Assembly (NCBI GenBank): GCA_001510575.1
Contig: LNGK01000005.1
Location: 2,115,234 to 2,179,233 of the forward strand
DNA: 64,000 bases
Reading direction: 5' to 3'
Source of the DNA: Knoxdaviesia capensis
Lineage: Eukaryota > Ascomycota > Sordariomycetes > Microascales > Gondwanamycetaceae
Shown here: piece after piece, positions 11,841 through 24,300 of the stretch
Numbering within the stretch: the first letter of the stretch is position 1
Layout of the letters: the number at the start of each line of letters is the position of its first letter
The notes under the pieces: generated by a model
Seen by the model: the letters and a program-made list of their open reading frames with translations, nothing else
Databases searched by the model: none
What the model was told of the DNA's origin: nothing
Translations under genes and position numbers: made by a program

Positions 11841-13023
11841 GCGGCATTGTGCCCGTGGCTTATAGGTTCGAAGCGAGTTGCGGCGCCGGATGTGAGTGTG
11901 TCGACTGGCCATGGCGCGATATCCAGCAAGGAAACATTGTTATATATAAACTTTCATGAAGCGGCACGTTGGATTGTCTTTTCTCCTGCTTTTACGGTGT
12001 GGCTGCGGGCAGTTTTTCAAGGTTATAGGAGCAGATGCTAGGTTTTTTATTTTCTCTCTTTCCGATGCACGGATAGTGTTTGGATGATACCGAGATGGGG
12101 CAAACGGGGAGCTGAGCGCTACACAGATTGTCCATGTTATATGATATTACAGAGGATACCAAAACAGCATTTCTTGGCCACTTCCGCACACACGTAATAG
12201 TTTCTGCCTTCATTTCGTGGCCACACGCCACGATGAGGAGGCGGGGATGGAATGGAGTATGAACTGCGCTGTAGTCAAGATCGGCCAGCAGTTCTAGGAT
12301 CAAGACGGGCTGGGCGAAAACGCGTGCGCGGTCAGCCAAGCGGATATCAGCGGGTTTTGGTGGTGGTATAAACACTGGGTTTTGAGCCCCGAGGCGAAGC
12401 TGTCTCTATTACTCATTCATTACTCAAGAACGAGAGAGGAGGGAGACGTGAAGGAAGAGAACGAGCCACATTGATGCGAGGAGCGAGAATACCTGATTTA
12501 GATGTCTATAAGTACGTACCTCCTGACCTACCTACCTAGCCTGCATAACCTAGGCACTTGGACAGTAGATTATGAAGATGAACCAATCAAATCCATTGGC
12601 TTAGTCAACAGACCGCCCGTGGCAATATTTGGAGAACTTGCAAGTGGTGGTCTAGTCCCCAAGAATGTAAGTACCTGGACTTTGTGGCTACGCCGTTTGC
12701 TAGGCCGCGAACAGGGATGATTAGTGATTTCACATGAGTCCCCCGCATTCATCCACCCCACCTGTGGTGGGGCAAAGTTCGAGACCGGCAGTGAACGACC
12801 GACGGCCACTAAGGGCGACTTTGGCAAGTATATGTACTCGCGTCGTCGTATGTGCCCAACTTGACTGTTCATACACATATATATATATATATATTTACCC
12901 CTCACCTGTTTTCGTTCTGAGGAGAAGAACACACTTTTCAATTTCCCAACTCTTCCTCCTTATTTCTTTTTTTTTTTCGAATCATATATACCATTTACCC
13001 ATTGAGATTCATTACATCAAACC
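11841..13023. other. Intergenic; contains katG promoter
   Basis: There is no gene in the 1.18 kb between the nuclease stop and the katG start. The right half should be the katG promoter. It has CCAAT at 12583-12587 facing ATTGG at 12595-12599, an alternating TA tract (about 12876-12895) and a T-rich leader just before the ATG. Confidence 0.55.
12583..12599. promoter_or_regulatory. Inverted CCAAT pair upstream of katG
   Basis: CCAAT and ATTGG are separated by 7 bases, about 430 bases before the katG ATG. CCAAT is the core site of the fungal CBC/Hap complex, which is known to act in iron and redox control. Binding here is inferred. Confidence 0.4.
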
Positions 13024-15201
13024 ATGGCTGAGTGTCCTATCAAGAAATCCAACGTCGGTGGAGGTGGCACCACCAACACCGACTGGTGGCCCAACACGTT
13101 GAGCCTGCATATTCTCCGCCAGCATTCCCAAGCTACCAATCCTTACGATCCGGACTTCGACTATGCGGCTGCTTTCAACAGCCTTGACTACGAGGGATTG
13201 AAGAAAGACATCGCAGCTCTCATGACTGACTCCCAAGAATGGTGGCCTGCAGACTTCGGGCACTATGGCGGCCTCTTCATTCGAATGGCGTGGCACAGTG
13301 CCGGAACATATCGGGTGTTCGATGGCCGTGGAGGCGGTGGCGAAGGCCAGCAGCGATTTGCCCCTCTGAACAGCTGGCCCGATAATGTCAATATCGACAA
13401 GGCCCGCCGACTGCTGTGGCCCGTCAAGCAGAAATACGGCAACAAAATCTCTTGGGCCGATCTGATCTTGCTCACCGGAAATGTTGCTTTGGAGTCCATG
13501 GGATTCAAGCCCATTGGGTTTGCTGGTGGCCGAGCCGATACATGGGAAGCCGACCAGTCGACCTATTGGGGAAGTGAAACGATTTGGCTCGACAATGAGG
13601 CACGGTATGCTGGAGAGTCCGCTGCGCAGAAGGATATCCGCACTCGAGAACTGGAGACCCCACTGGCCGCTTCTCATATGGGCCTGATCTACGTCAACCC
13701 CGAGGGACCGAACGGAATCCCCGACCCCATTGCAGCCGCAAGAGACATTCGCACCACATTTTCTCGCATGGGAATGACTGATGAAGAGACTGTTGCTCTG
13801 ATTGCAGGCGGCCACAGCTTTGGCAAGACTCATGGAGCAGGACCCCCGGACAATGTTGGAAAGGAGCCCGAGGCTGCTTCAATCGAGGAGCAGGGCCTTG
13901 GCTGGAAAAATAGCTATGGTTCCGGAAAGGCTGGTGATACCATCGGTAGTGGACTGGAAGTCACCTGGACAAAGACCCCTGCAAAGTGGAGCATGAACTT
14001 TCTCGAGTACCTTTTTAAATTCGAATGGGAGCTTGAAAAGAGCCCTGCCGGTGCCAACCAGTGGGTTGCCAAGGACACTGAGGCGCTCATCCCCGATGCG
14101 TTTGATGCCACCAAGAAACACCTTCCCCGCATGCTCACCACCGACCTTGCCCTTCGATTCGATCCAACCTACGAGAAGATTGCCCGCAGCTTGCTGGAAA
14201 ATCCCGACAAATTTGCGGATGCCTTCGGTCATGCTTGGTTCAAGCTTCTGCATCGTGATCTTGGCCCGCGCTCGCGATGGGTTGGCCCCGAGATTCCTAA
14301 GGAAGAGTTCGTCTGGGAAGATCCTATCCCCTCAAGAGACTTTGAGCTGGTGGATGAGAACGACATTGCCAAGCTGAAGCAAGCCATTCTATCGAGCGGA
14401 GTGGCTCCATCCAAGCTGATCTCCGCTGCTTGGGCTTCCGCCTCGACCTTCCGCGGCGGTGACAAACGCGGTGGAGCGAATGGCGCCAGAATCCGACTCG
14501 CTCCGCAGAAGGATTGGGCGGTCAACAACCCGAAGCAGCTGGCCGAGGTCCTCCAGTCCCTCGAGGCAATCCAGGGACAGTTCAACTCGTCATCATCAGG
14601 TGCCAAGATTTCACTGGCCGATCTCATTGTCCTCGCTGGTACTGCGGCCCTCGAACAGGCGTCTGGTGTTTCCGTCCCATTCACACCCGGCCGAACCGAT
14701 GCTGCGCAGAACGAAACGGATGTTCAGTCATTCGCATTTCTCGAGCCGTCCGTTGATGGGTTCCGCAATTACGGCAAGGGGTCTCTCCGCATCCGAACCG
14801 AACAGTATCTTGTTGACCGGGCCCAGCTGCTCACGCTCACTGCCCCTGAGTTGACTGTTCTTATCGGCGGTCTCCGCGTGCTTGGTACAAACTATGACGG
14901 CTCTTCTCACGGTGTCTTCACTGCCCACCCAGGAAAACTCTCCAACGACTTCTTTGTCAATCTTCTGGACTCTAATACTGAGTGGAAATCGGTTGATGGT
15001 GAGGTGTTCAAGGGTATTGATCGGAAGACTGGCGCGGTCAAGTGGTCGGCCACCCGTGCGGACCTTATTTTCGGTTCCCACGCTGAACTCAGAGCACTGG
15101 CTGAGGTGTATGGAAGTTCTGATTCGCAGCCCAAGTTTATCAAGGATTTCGTTGCTGCTTGGAATAAGGTTATGAATCTCGATCGCTTTGATCTCAAGTA
15201 G
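13024..15201 (+). CDS. katG: Catalase-peroxidase
   Basis: This is one uninterrupted frame of 725 residues, the usual length of two-domain KatG enzymes. The distal haem pocket is R87, W90 and H91 in RMAWHSAGTYR. The proximal haem ligand is H264 in GGHSFGKTHG. The covalent Met-Tyr-Trp adduct residues are present as W90, Y223 (in LIYVNPEG) and M249 (in SRMGM). All residues needed for catalase activity are therefore in place. The enzyme is haem-dependent and removes hydrogen peroxide. No signal peptide is seen, so it should be cytosolic. Fungal katG is known to derive from ancient bacterial transfer, which fits the lack of introns. It ends 139 bases from the convergent siderophore NRPS stop codon. 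Confidence 0.97.
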   Translation: MAECPIKKSNVGGGGTTNTDWWPNTLSLHILRQHSQATNPYDPDFDYAAAFNSLDYEGLKKDIAALMTDSQEWWPADFGHYGGLFIRMAWHSAGTYRVFDGRGGGGEGQQRFAPLNSWPDNVNIDKARRLLWPVKQKYGNKISWADLILLTGNVALESMGFKPIGFAGGRADTWEADQSTYWGSETIWLDNEARYAGESAAQKDIRTRELETPLAASHMGLIYVNPEGPNGIPDPIAAARDIRTTFSRMGMTDEETVALIAGGHSFGKTHGAGPPDNVGKEPEAASIEEQGLGWKNSYGSGKAGDTIGSGLEVTWTKTPAKWSMNFLEYLFKFEWELEKSPAGANQWVAKDTEALIPDAFDATKKHLPRMLTTDLALRFDPTYEKIARSLLENPDKFADAFGHAWFKLLHRDLGPRSRWVGPEIPKEEFVWEDPIPSRDFELVDENDIAKLKQAILSSGVAPSKLISAAWASASTFRGGDKRGGANGARIRLAPQKDWAVNNPKQLAEVLQSLEAIQGQFNSSSSGAKISLADLIVLAGTAALEQASGVSVPFTPGRTDAAQNETDVQSFAFLEPSVDGFRNYGKGSLRIRTEQYLVDRAQLLTLTAPELTVLIGGLRVLGTNYDGSSHGVFTAHPGKLSNDFFVNLLDSNTEWKSVDGEVFKGIDRKTGAVKWSATRADLIFGSHAELRALAEVYGSSDSQPKFIKDFVAAWNKVMNLDRFDLK

Positions 15202-15340
15202 ATTCAAGCCCTGCTTCTAGAGCTAGGAATCCACTCCCGTCAAAATTGTATCTTGACTTTAGTGCTTGTTTTCTTTTGAAACATAGTACTGGTATTACTA
15301 TATCTATTAGGTAGTTGTCTAACAAGGATGTCCCAGGCTA

Positions 15341-18300
15341 TTATTCCTGTGCCAATTCCCACACTAATTGACTCAATATATGATTGGGATCTCTGTTCTG
15401 TGAAGTAGTGAACACCCCGATATTTAATGAGTTGCCACTGATTGCTATTTCAATATCCATGGAGTTGCCCTAGAAGAAGAAAACTAGTTAGTAGATTTAA
15501 AACCAAGGGCGTTTGTTCTTTGGTTGATGGAGCAACTTACCGAGATAAATTGTCTCTGCTTATTCAGAGTTAGATTGGGAAGATCTGGTTTCCATCTAAT
15601 AAGTTCAGATGACAATTCACCGCCTGGATACGGCTGAAGCATCTCAGGCGTTGGGACTTGCCCTGTTGCGGTTCTGCTTGATTCTGGCAAGATGTTTATG
15701 AAATCTTGTAGTTGAAGCCCCGTCCATTGCTGGATTTCCCAAAGACTAGAGGTGCTGACCTCTGGGTTGGAAAGTTGGTTGAGATCATGTTGGACGGACT
15801 GGGCCAGCTCCATCAAGGTTGCAGAATAGCTCCGGACGCAGATGGGGAGTATGTTTAATGAGGGAAAACTTGGATCAAGGTCGGGTGTGCTGAAAATGGC
15901 CCGATTGGCTAGATAGACGCCAAAGACGAGGGGGTTTGAATGCACCCGAAGTTGGGACCTTGCAAATGCAGCAATCATGTATGCTTGTAGAGTGATTCCA
16001 AACTGGGAACATCGGGCCTTGTAGCTTTCGATCTTGGCAACGGCTCCCTCCTGGAAACATGACCTCTGCCGGAAATCAACGGAGATATTATTAAGTGGAG
16101 AGGCAAAGCTCACACCCGCGAAATAATTCTGCCAAAACGACTTTCGTTGCTCAACAAACATTGGACCGTGTAAAGTGGTGAACGATTTCCAGGAATCCAG
16201 TGATTGGGGGGAACTAATCGGGTTACCGTAGTAAACTTCCTGGAACCTGGTTGCCAGACAGTGTATGCTTCCAGAATCATACAAAGCGTGGTGGATGGAC
16301 AATACTAGGGAACGCTTGGACGAACCAGTGGACTTGACAATTGCCAAAGACCAGTAAGGCTGTGTTGTGGATTGAGATAGTTGATTTGCACCATCAAGGA
16401 CTTGAATCTTGGAAATCTGTTTGACGCGGCTGCTTTTGTTCTCGAGGACAACTTGGACTAATGGAAGCGCATCGGAGTCGGTGGCGATGAAGCAGGTCCT
16501 CAAAATTGGTGTTTTCTGAACGACGTTGTCCCAAGCAAGCTGTAACCGTGTCATATCAAATTCACTGTCGAAGTTACCGTCCAACTCCATCTTGAACAAA
16601 GGCCAAAATTGGTTCCCGCGACTTGAGTCCCATGCGGATATCATATATAACTGGAATGGCAGAGCCGGTAGGATTGCTTCCACATCATCGGCAGAGACGT
16701 GTGGGCCGATGACCGAGAGATCGACCTGATCGAGAGCTAGACAAGGTTGAGGAAGATCAACGCTCTGCTCATCAGAGTTGGGTGATCCTGTACCATAGAG
16801 TGCAAGGCCTGTGATCTCTTCCAAGTTTAACCCGGAGGCAATGTCTCGCGCACGCAAGGCAATGCCGTTTTTCTTGGCCAGAGAAATAATCCTGATCATG
16901 CTGATGGAGTCCAGACCGAGGTGGTAGATTGTAGTAGACCTCCCAATCGACGATACGGGAACTCCAGAAGCCGCACTGAAGATATCAGCAATCGCCTTCT
17001 GTCGACTAGATAAGCGGTGTTCCTGCGTTGAGGGTTCATCATATGGCTCCGCATGGTTATCCGGTTCCGAAGACGAAGAATTTCCCGAGTGACCTAGCGC
17101 GTCATCAAACTGACTCTGGTCCGGGCCAACGAGCTGTTCAGTTGGACTTTTGATCAGATTGCCAAAGTAGAAGTCAACCAGAGATATCACATCTTGGGCT
17201 TCAGACTGGGTGAGAAAGTCGGGATCACAGGCAACCGTCCAACGGAACATGCCTGCAACCGACTCAAGCTCAACACAGATGGGATATTCAATTTGTGATA
17301 CCGTGGAAACCGACTTCAGACCGACGGATTCACTGTTGGACAGCTGTTGGGCCTGGGACTTCTGTAAAATGAAAAGACTATTGAGCAGGGAATCACTTCT
17401 TCTTCCAATCGCACGAGAAATCGCCCGAAGACTGCAGTGTTGGTATGTAGTCAACTGCTTGCCGTTTGCTTCGACATATCGCAGGTATTGGCGGCCGTTA
17501 CCGTGAACAATTAATCGCACGGGTATCGTGTTCATGGTGGGAAACATCAAATTCTCACACGCGGGAAAATCACGTCCAGACATAACCAGCCCAAAAGTCA
17601 CATCCATTGACTCGGTCAGGGTGCTCAAAGCCAGAGACCATGCTGCTAGCCCAACAGAGAGGATCGAGACCTTTTCTGTGCGCACGAATGTGGAGATGTC
17701 GTCTGATGGAATGGACGACTGAAGAGAAACACGATTCGGGGTCGTTCTGGAAAGTCCCGATGGGAGAGGGCGAGAATAGGCGAGCGAGAATGTATTGAGG
17801 TACGAAAGCCAGAAGTCTGTTGATGATGCCGTGTGTTTAATCAGGTGCTGAAACACAGCCGCAGGTGATGGGCGGGTCGGCAACTCCAGGGAATGATAGG
17901 CTGCCAGAATATCCTCGAATAAAAGGTCAAGGGACCAACCATCGTAGAGTGCGTGGGCCACCGAAAGGAGCATGTAACTGTTGCCGTCCTCGGTGAAGAT
18001 GTCGACTTGAAACAAGTGGTTGACGCCGTTGCCTTGCTGGGCCGACCGCCTCGCTTCCTCCATTAGGTCGGAGGAGCTGCCTTGCCACGAAGGGGGATGA
18101 AGTCTTGCTTCCAGCTCCCGATTTCGAAATGCAACCTGCAAAACTGTGGTGTCGATGGCCGGATCGTGTGAAACATAAAATCCCGTCCGCAAAATCGCGT
18201 TATGGGCAACACAAAGAGACAGAGCAGACAATAGCTTGTCCGTGTCAACATCAGAGTCCAAGACAAAGATTTCATGGTTGAAATAGGATGCACAATCCGA

Positions 18301-21300
18301 GCGGATCATTTCGACAACCATGGCTTCCTGAATAGGGGTTGCTGGAAGGATATATTCAACATCGTCCCAGGAGACATTCAGTGCTTTGGCAGAGACTTGA
18401 AGCTCCGACGAGTTCCACGGCTGAGGACCAACAGCTGAGACAGGAGCAACACTCCTGCTATCGCTGCTGTGTGCAGGTTCTTCCAGAATGGTACTCATGA
18501 CGGCATCTTGGCGCAGCAGACGATCGAGACTCAGTCGTGCACCATGTCCCTTGAGGGTATTGACGAGCCTGACGGCATCAATGCTGTCAAGACCCAGTGC
18601 GACCAACGTGGAAGTTTCGTTGATATCATCCTCGGGGATTCCTGATAGTTCCGACACTGCCTTTCGCACCGTGAGAGAAGCTTCTGACCAGATAAATTCG
18701 CTCAAACTATGTCCTGACTGGAGATTATAGCTCTGGCCTGAGGGAGTGACCGGGATGTGGTCACAGATGAAAGGGGTGTCAAGAATTCCATCAGTTATGT
18801 TGGATAACGACTCTTTGACCAAGGACATCATCGAACATAGATCAATCTGCGACAACTGGAGAATATCAGGATTTCCGACAAGCGTCAACTTCAGCACGTC
18901 CCCAACAGCTACAGCCTCCAACGAGACCCCGTAGTCCGGTATGGAAGTCTCTGCACGAAACGGGAACTCTGTATGCTGGTCCTCCACGGTGGATTCCACG
19001 TGGAATGAAAAGAGGGTATCGAATAGTGGTTGACCCTGCGAACACCACTGTTGAATAGATCGCAGGGGCACATGCTGCATCTCCAATGTTGATGCGAAAA
19101 AGTCATGGCAGGTTTTGATCAAGTGCTTCCACGTCATTTGCCCTCCAAGAGACGCTTGGAATGGGAGGGTGTTGATCAATGGACCTGGTATATCAGCCGC
19201 TCCCTCAATGCCGAGCGCGCGCCCGGATACCAAGACGCCGGTCGAGACCCTGGCTGATCTCCCACAAGTTCCAAGGGCTACCATCCACGAGGCAAGAATC
19301 ACTGCTTGCATGGTAACATCTGAACGTAGCTGATAAGCATTGAGCTTGGAAATGGGGACAACTTCAGAACAGCTGCTGACACCAGTTGTGCGGCCGTTGC
19401 CGTTGTCATCGGCTGGGAACAACAGACTATTAGGAGTCCAGTCTTTCAAATGATTGCTCCAAAACGGACGAGAGTAACTGTAGTCATCCAATGGACCATG
19501 CTGCAGAGCTTCCCGGAACGGGATGGGATCCAAATCTCGACCGTTTTCTGGATGGCCGAGATAAAGCCTCTCAACGAACTTCAGCAGGTTGTTCAGACTC
19601 TGTGCATCGTAGAGACCGTGAAAAATGTGAAGCACGAGGTGTTTTGATTGCGAGCTTGGTGTGGTGACAACATCGAAATGGAAAGGGGTGGTTATCGCCG
19701 AAGACTGTGCAAAATAATCATATTGGAGATTAAGAAGGGAAGAAAACTCAACATCATCTAAGGATTCTGTCATGTTCCACGCAATGGGCTTGGACCTGAG
19801 GCAGACCTGCAGAAACGTAGTTGACGTCGAGACGAACACTGTTCTGAGAATCTGAAAAGTTTGAATTGCTGCTTCCCAGGCTTCTTTCAATCTATCTGCA
19901 TCAACCGATTGCGGTAGATCTGCGACAAATGTGTTGAAATACTTCGGGGTTGATGTTGTTGACGAGAAGAATCTTGAAACCATACCCTCCTGGAGTGGCG
20001 TGCATGGCGCAACATATTCAATATCCGAAGGCTGGATACTTAAGTGAGTAGCAGCAGCGAACCGATGTTGGTGGTCAAACGAACGGAGATACTGCCGAGC
20101 GCGAAGGGCGTTCATACTGCGGTCGACTTGAGGAACGTCATTCACATCCAGAGAAGCCTGCAGATCTGCCAACACCGGATTTCTGAGCAGTTTCTCAGGG
20201 GTAGCGGATGTTATTCCACGGCTGTGGAGAAACCGAGACAAAGCAGCAACAGAAATAGAATCAATCCCGAGTTCAATCAAGCTACTATCGAGTGACGGCA
20301 GCATGCTCAAGTTGCAGAATGACTTGATGGAGCTTGTAAGCAGGCGAGACAACTCTGACGTTGGATCCGCGGAGACATTCCCGGATTTTGATATCTGAAA
20401 AAAGTCATCTGCCGTCATGGACGAGAGGATATCTTTCAATGCTCGCCCATCAACTTTGTTGTTCGTTGAAAGTGGCATGAAAGAGAGACATATTATATGG
20501 GATGGGACCATATATCCGGGGACTTGCAGCCTGCAGCTCGCCTTGGCTTTCTGGCAAATTCGAGATGTCTCTGGCGTTGAGATGATTTGAGGAAGTTCCG
20601 CGTCCTTCCGCAATGGCTCCAGCATAGAAACAAAAGAAACCAGCATATCCTTCTCAGTGCTGGGATGTGGTGCAATGATTGTGTGGGCGTGCTGAATCTC
20701 CTGTCCGCTTGACTTGATGGCGTGGTTGATCTCTCCGAATTCCAGACGCTGGCCCCTCAATTTGATCTGGTCGTCTGCTCTTCCAAGAAAGTCAAAGGAG
20801 CCGTCGTGAAGAAGGCGGACGAGATCGCCGGTTCGATATATCCTCTCTCCAGTAGAGCGTAACACCGGAAACTTTTCGTTGGTGAGATCTGGCCGGTTCA
20901 GATAGCCTTTCCCAACGAGCTTCCCGAACACGCAGAGCTCTCCAACGCCGCCTCGTGGGATGATCCGGTCACTTCCCGGGGCTAGCACGTAACTCCCGAC
21001 ATTGATGAACTGTTGCCCAATGTTGGATGGCCGCCCATTGCGCGGAACACGCTTGCGCATCGTGACTCCAATGGTGGTCTCCGTTGGGCCGTAAGCATTG
21101 TAGATGACTTCGTGTGGGCCCCAGACCTCCAGAATATCTTGCTTGAGGGATTCGCCGCCGGTTATGAATACGCCAGACAGAAGCGATGGCACATTCTCTG
21201 GACGAACCAGCGAAGCCAAGCTTGGCGTGAGGTCAATGTGAGTTATGCCTTGTGAATGTATCATGCCCTCCAGGTCATCCAGAATTGTTTCTTTCAACGC

Positions 21301-24300
21301 AGATACAACCGTAATGCCCACAGACCAGCTCCAATATTGCTCTAGAACCGATACGTCGAAGTGAAAAGCAGCAAACTGAAGGCATCTCGAAGTTGAAGCC
21401 CAGGTACCGGAGAATAGCTCTTGAAATGCCAGGATGGCTTGCACGGCATTTTCATGAGTGATCATGCAACCTTTCGGAGTGCCGGTAGTTCCAGAGGTGT
21501 AAAGGCAGTAGCACCCAGACTGTGGTGATATCAGTGGCAATGGACACTCTTCTCCAGCAAGTTGTTGAGACGTAGCCTGACGCTTCAGGTTTTCAACATT
21601 GACGATCAAAGTCTGGAGCTCGAACACATCTGTGACACTGTCGTCATTAGATATAACCAGCGTCGCCGCAGAATCTCTCAAAATGAATTTCTTGCGTGCA
21701 ATCGGCGCGGTTGGATCAATCGCCAGAAACACGCAGCCAGATTTCAAGATTCCGAGGATTGCAAAATACGCCTCCGGGCACTTTTCGAAATGGACGGCAA
21801 CGATATCTCCAGGCTTGGTTCGAGCCATGACCTGTCGAGCTACCACATTGGAAAGAGCATCAAGTTCCAGATATGACCATCCACGAGTCATGTACTGTCC
21901 TGAGTCAGACTTGCTGGTGTAGATCAACGCGTCATGGCCCGGGCGCAAGGCGATTTGGTCAATGACAAGCTCATGTAAGAGCAGTGCCGAAGTTGGCAAT
22001 GTTTCACACACTGGCGGTATGGCCGATAGGAGGGAACCCGACAGTGTGCTCGATGAGAAAGTCCCATGCGGGTCCAGGAGAAGCATACAGAATATTTCGT
22101 CAAACTGGCGCATGATCAGTTCCGCTTGTTCCGATGGCAATATATCGTCCTTGTAAACCAGCTCGATGTCAAGAACGTCGTCCAATGTACGCGTAGCAAT
22201 GAGGGAGATGACATAATCAGAATGCCCTTCATCTCCAATTACTCCATATGGCCGGTCACTGATTGCATCTGCTGCGTGAGGATAAGCTGTGTGGAGATCT
22301 TTCGTTTGGTGGTAAACAACGATTGTATCAAAGAGCCGAGATCCAGGAAACCCCAGCCATTGCTTGATATCTGTCAGGCTGGAGTATTGGTAGCGGAGAA
22401 GCTTGGCGTTGAAATCAAGACTCTGGTCAAGGAGAGCCTTGTGGGAGTCGTGACACTGGAAAATGATCGGGCAGGTTGAAGCACAGGGGAAAGGAGCTTG
22501 GTGGAGGACAGGATTGTGCCGGCCTGAAAGGACAACACCGAAAACCACAGATTCCTCGCCTTGGTAGATGGAAAGCAGTCTTGCCCAGGCCGCATGCAAG
22601 ACGCTCTGGATCGACACGCCGGCCGTTCTGGCCGAATCTATCAGCTTCGGCCCGCGCAGTGACACTTGACCCTTGGTACGCCGTTGCTGCCCGGCCAGCT
22701 GTTTCAATGGTGTGGTAATGGGGAAGTCTCTGGGGGTAGCAAGTCCTGACATGGACGTCCAGAATTCTGCTGCAGTTGCAGTTGATTGTGTCTCTTGTTC
22801 TTTGATGTATGCAAGTGCTGTGTCAATAGAGGGTCTATAGATGACGGCAGACTCCCGAAGTGTTACCCACAAGTCCGAAAGTATCATTTCCAAGGACTCC
22901 GCGTCATAAAGTGAATGGTGGATTACCATGTTGATGGTCACGAAATCCAGTCCTTGGAAAATCAAGACACCCCATGGAGGAATGTGCATGTTTTGGATAG
23001 AGTGTGCAATGAACTCCCTCTTCCAGGATTCAATCGGGGAATCTTCCTGTTCGGAAACCACCAGCTGAAAGGGCTGAGGCGTGTATGCATCAGAGTATTT
23101 GACCATAATAAAGGGGCAATCCGATTGGTTCCAGTTCACGATTCCAGTCCGTAACATCTCATGTGCTGCTATCACAGAGGCAAAAGCTCCGAAGAGATGC
23201 GATGGGGAGGCCGAGACATGCAGTGGAACCCGAAATCTTAGAGAATTGTAGTAGCTGTCCCCATTTGATTGAAACGTGGAATCGATAATTGCGATTTGGG
23301 TTCGAGTGCAATGAGACCCGGAGATGGGACAAAGTCTCTGCAAGGCAGTCGCCAGATCAGCATCAACGCTTCCCAGTATATCAACAAATGGAATGCTGTA
23401 TGTAGCTGAGTCAACAGACGTCTCTAGACTGGATATGGAACCTATGGTGCGTTGAGATAAATGCTGGAACAAATCTCGACAAGACGGGTGCTCCATGAGT
23501 TCGTTGGCGGTGACTTTGATACCACTTTTAGACAGCATCGAAACGAGTTGGAAGGCGTTGAGACTGTCAAGCCCCAGTTGAAATATTGTCGTGGTTGGAT
23601 CGATGGTATCCATAGGGACTTTTGAGAGTTCGGAAAACGACTTGCAGATGTCCAAGGCCAGACTATTCCACTCAAATGGTATTTCATAGTGGGCAGATTC
23701 GTTGGTGTGGATTTTCTGGGCAGCTATGTGTACTAGATTGTCACTAGGAAAGAGAATCGCATCGAGCCTTGACGCTGGGAACTGGATGCAAAATTTCAAA
23801 AGCTCGACCATGGATTCGGCAAGGGATTCTACTTCTTCTAGGGCCAGTCGACAGCTGGGATGAAAGTGTTAGAGTTCAAGTGTGATTCTAGGTCGGCGCA
23901 ACAATAGTGAAAGCAGACGTACTTTGAATGAACTGTCAGTTCTAGTTGGTCATGCAATTGGTTTTGAGCCACTTCGAAGATTAACGGCACATCCATTGTT
24001 CCCTCATCAGATATAAGAGTCCATATATCTGGATTTAGATTGGAAGTCGGCTGCTGAAGTAGCAACACCGTGTGAAAAAGGGGCTGGGCCGACTTGGTGA
24101 CGTTTTGCTGGATGAACCGAAGTGAGGTGTGCTGATATTGGAGCAGACGAGGATTCATATCGTGGAAATATTTCAATAAGCCGGATATCGTTGAATGCTT
24201 CCCCAGATTCGCTCGGAGCGGAAGTGTATTGAAGCAAGGCCCAATCAGTCTTTCGATGCCGTCCACTGGACAGTCTCGGCCACTATAAACGGTCCCAAAG

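Noticed and set aside
13012..13833. 273-residue minus-strand open frame over katG
   Set aside because: It is the complement of conserved katG catalytic codons and has no recognisable domain.
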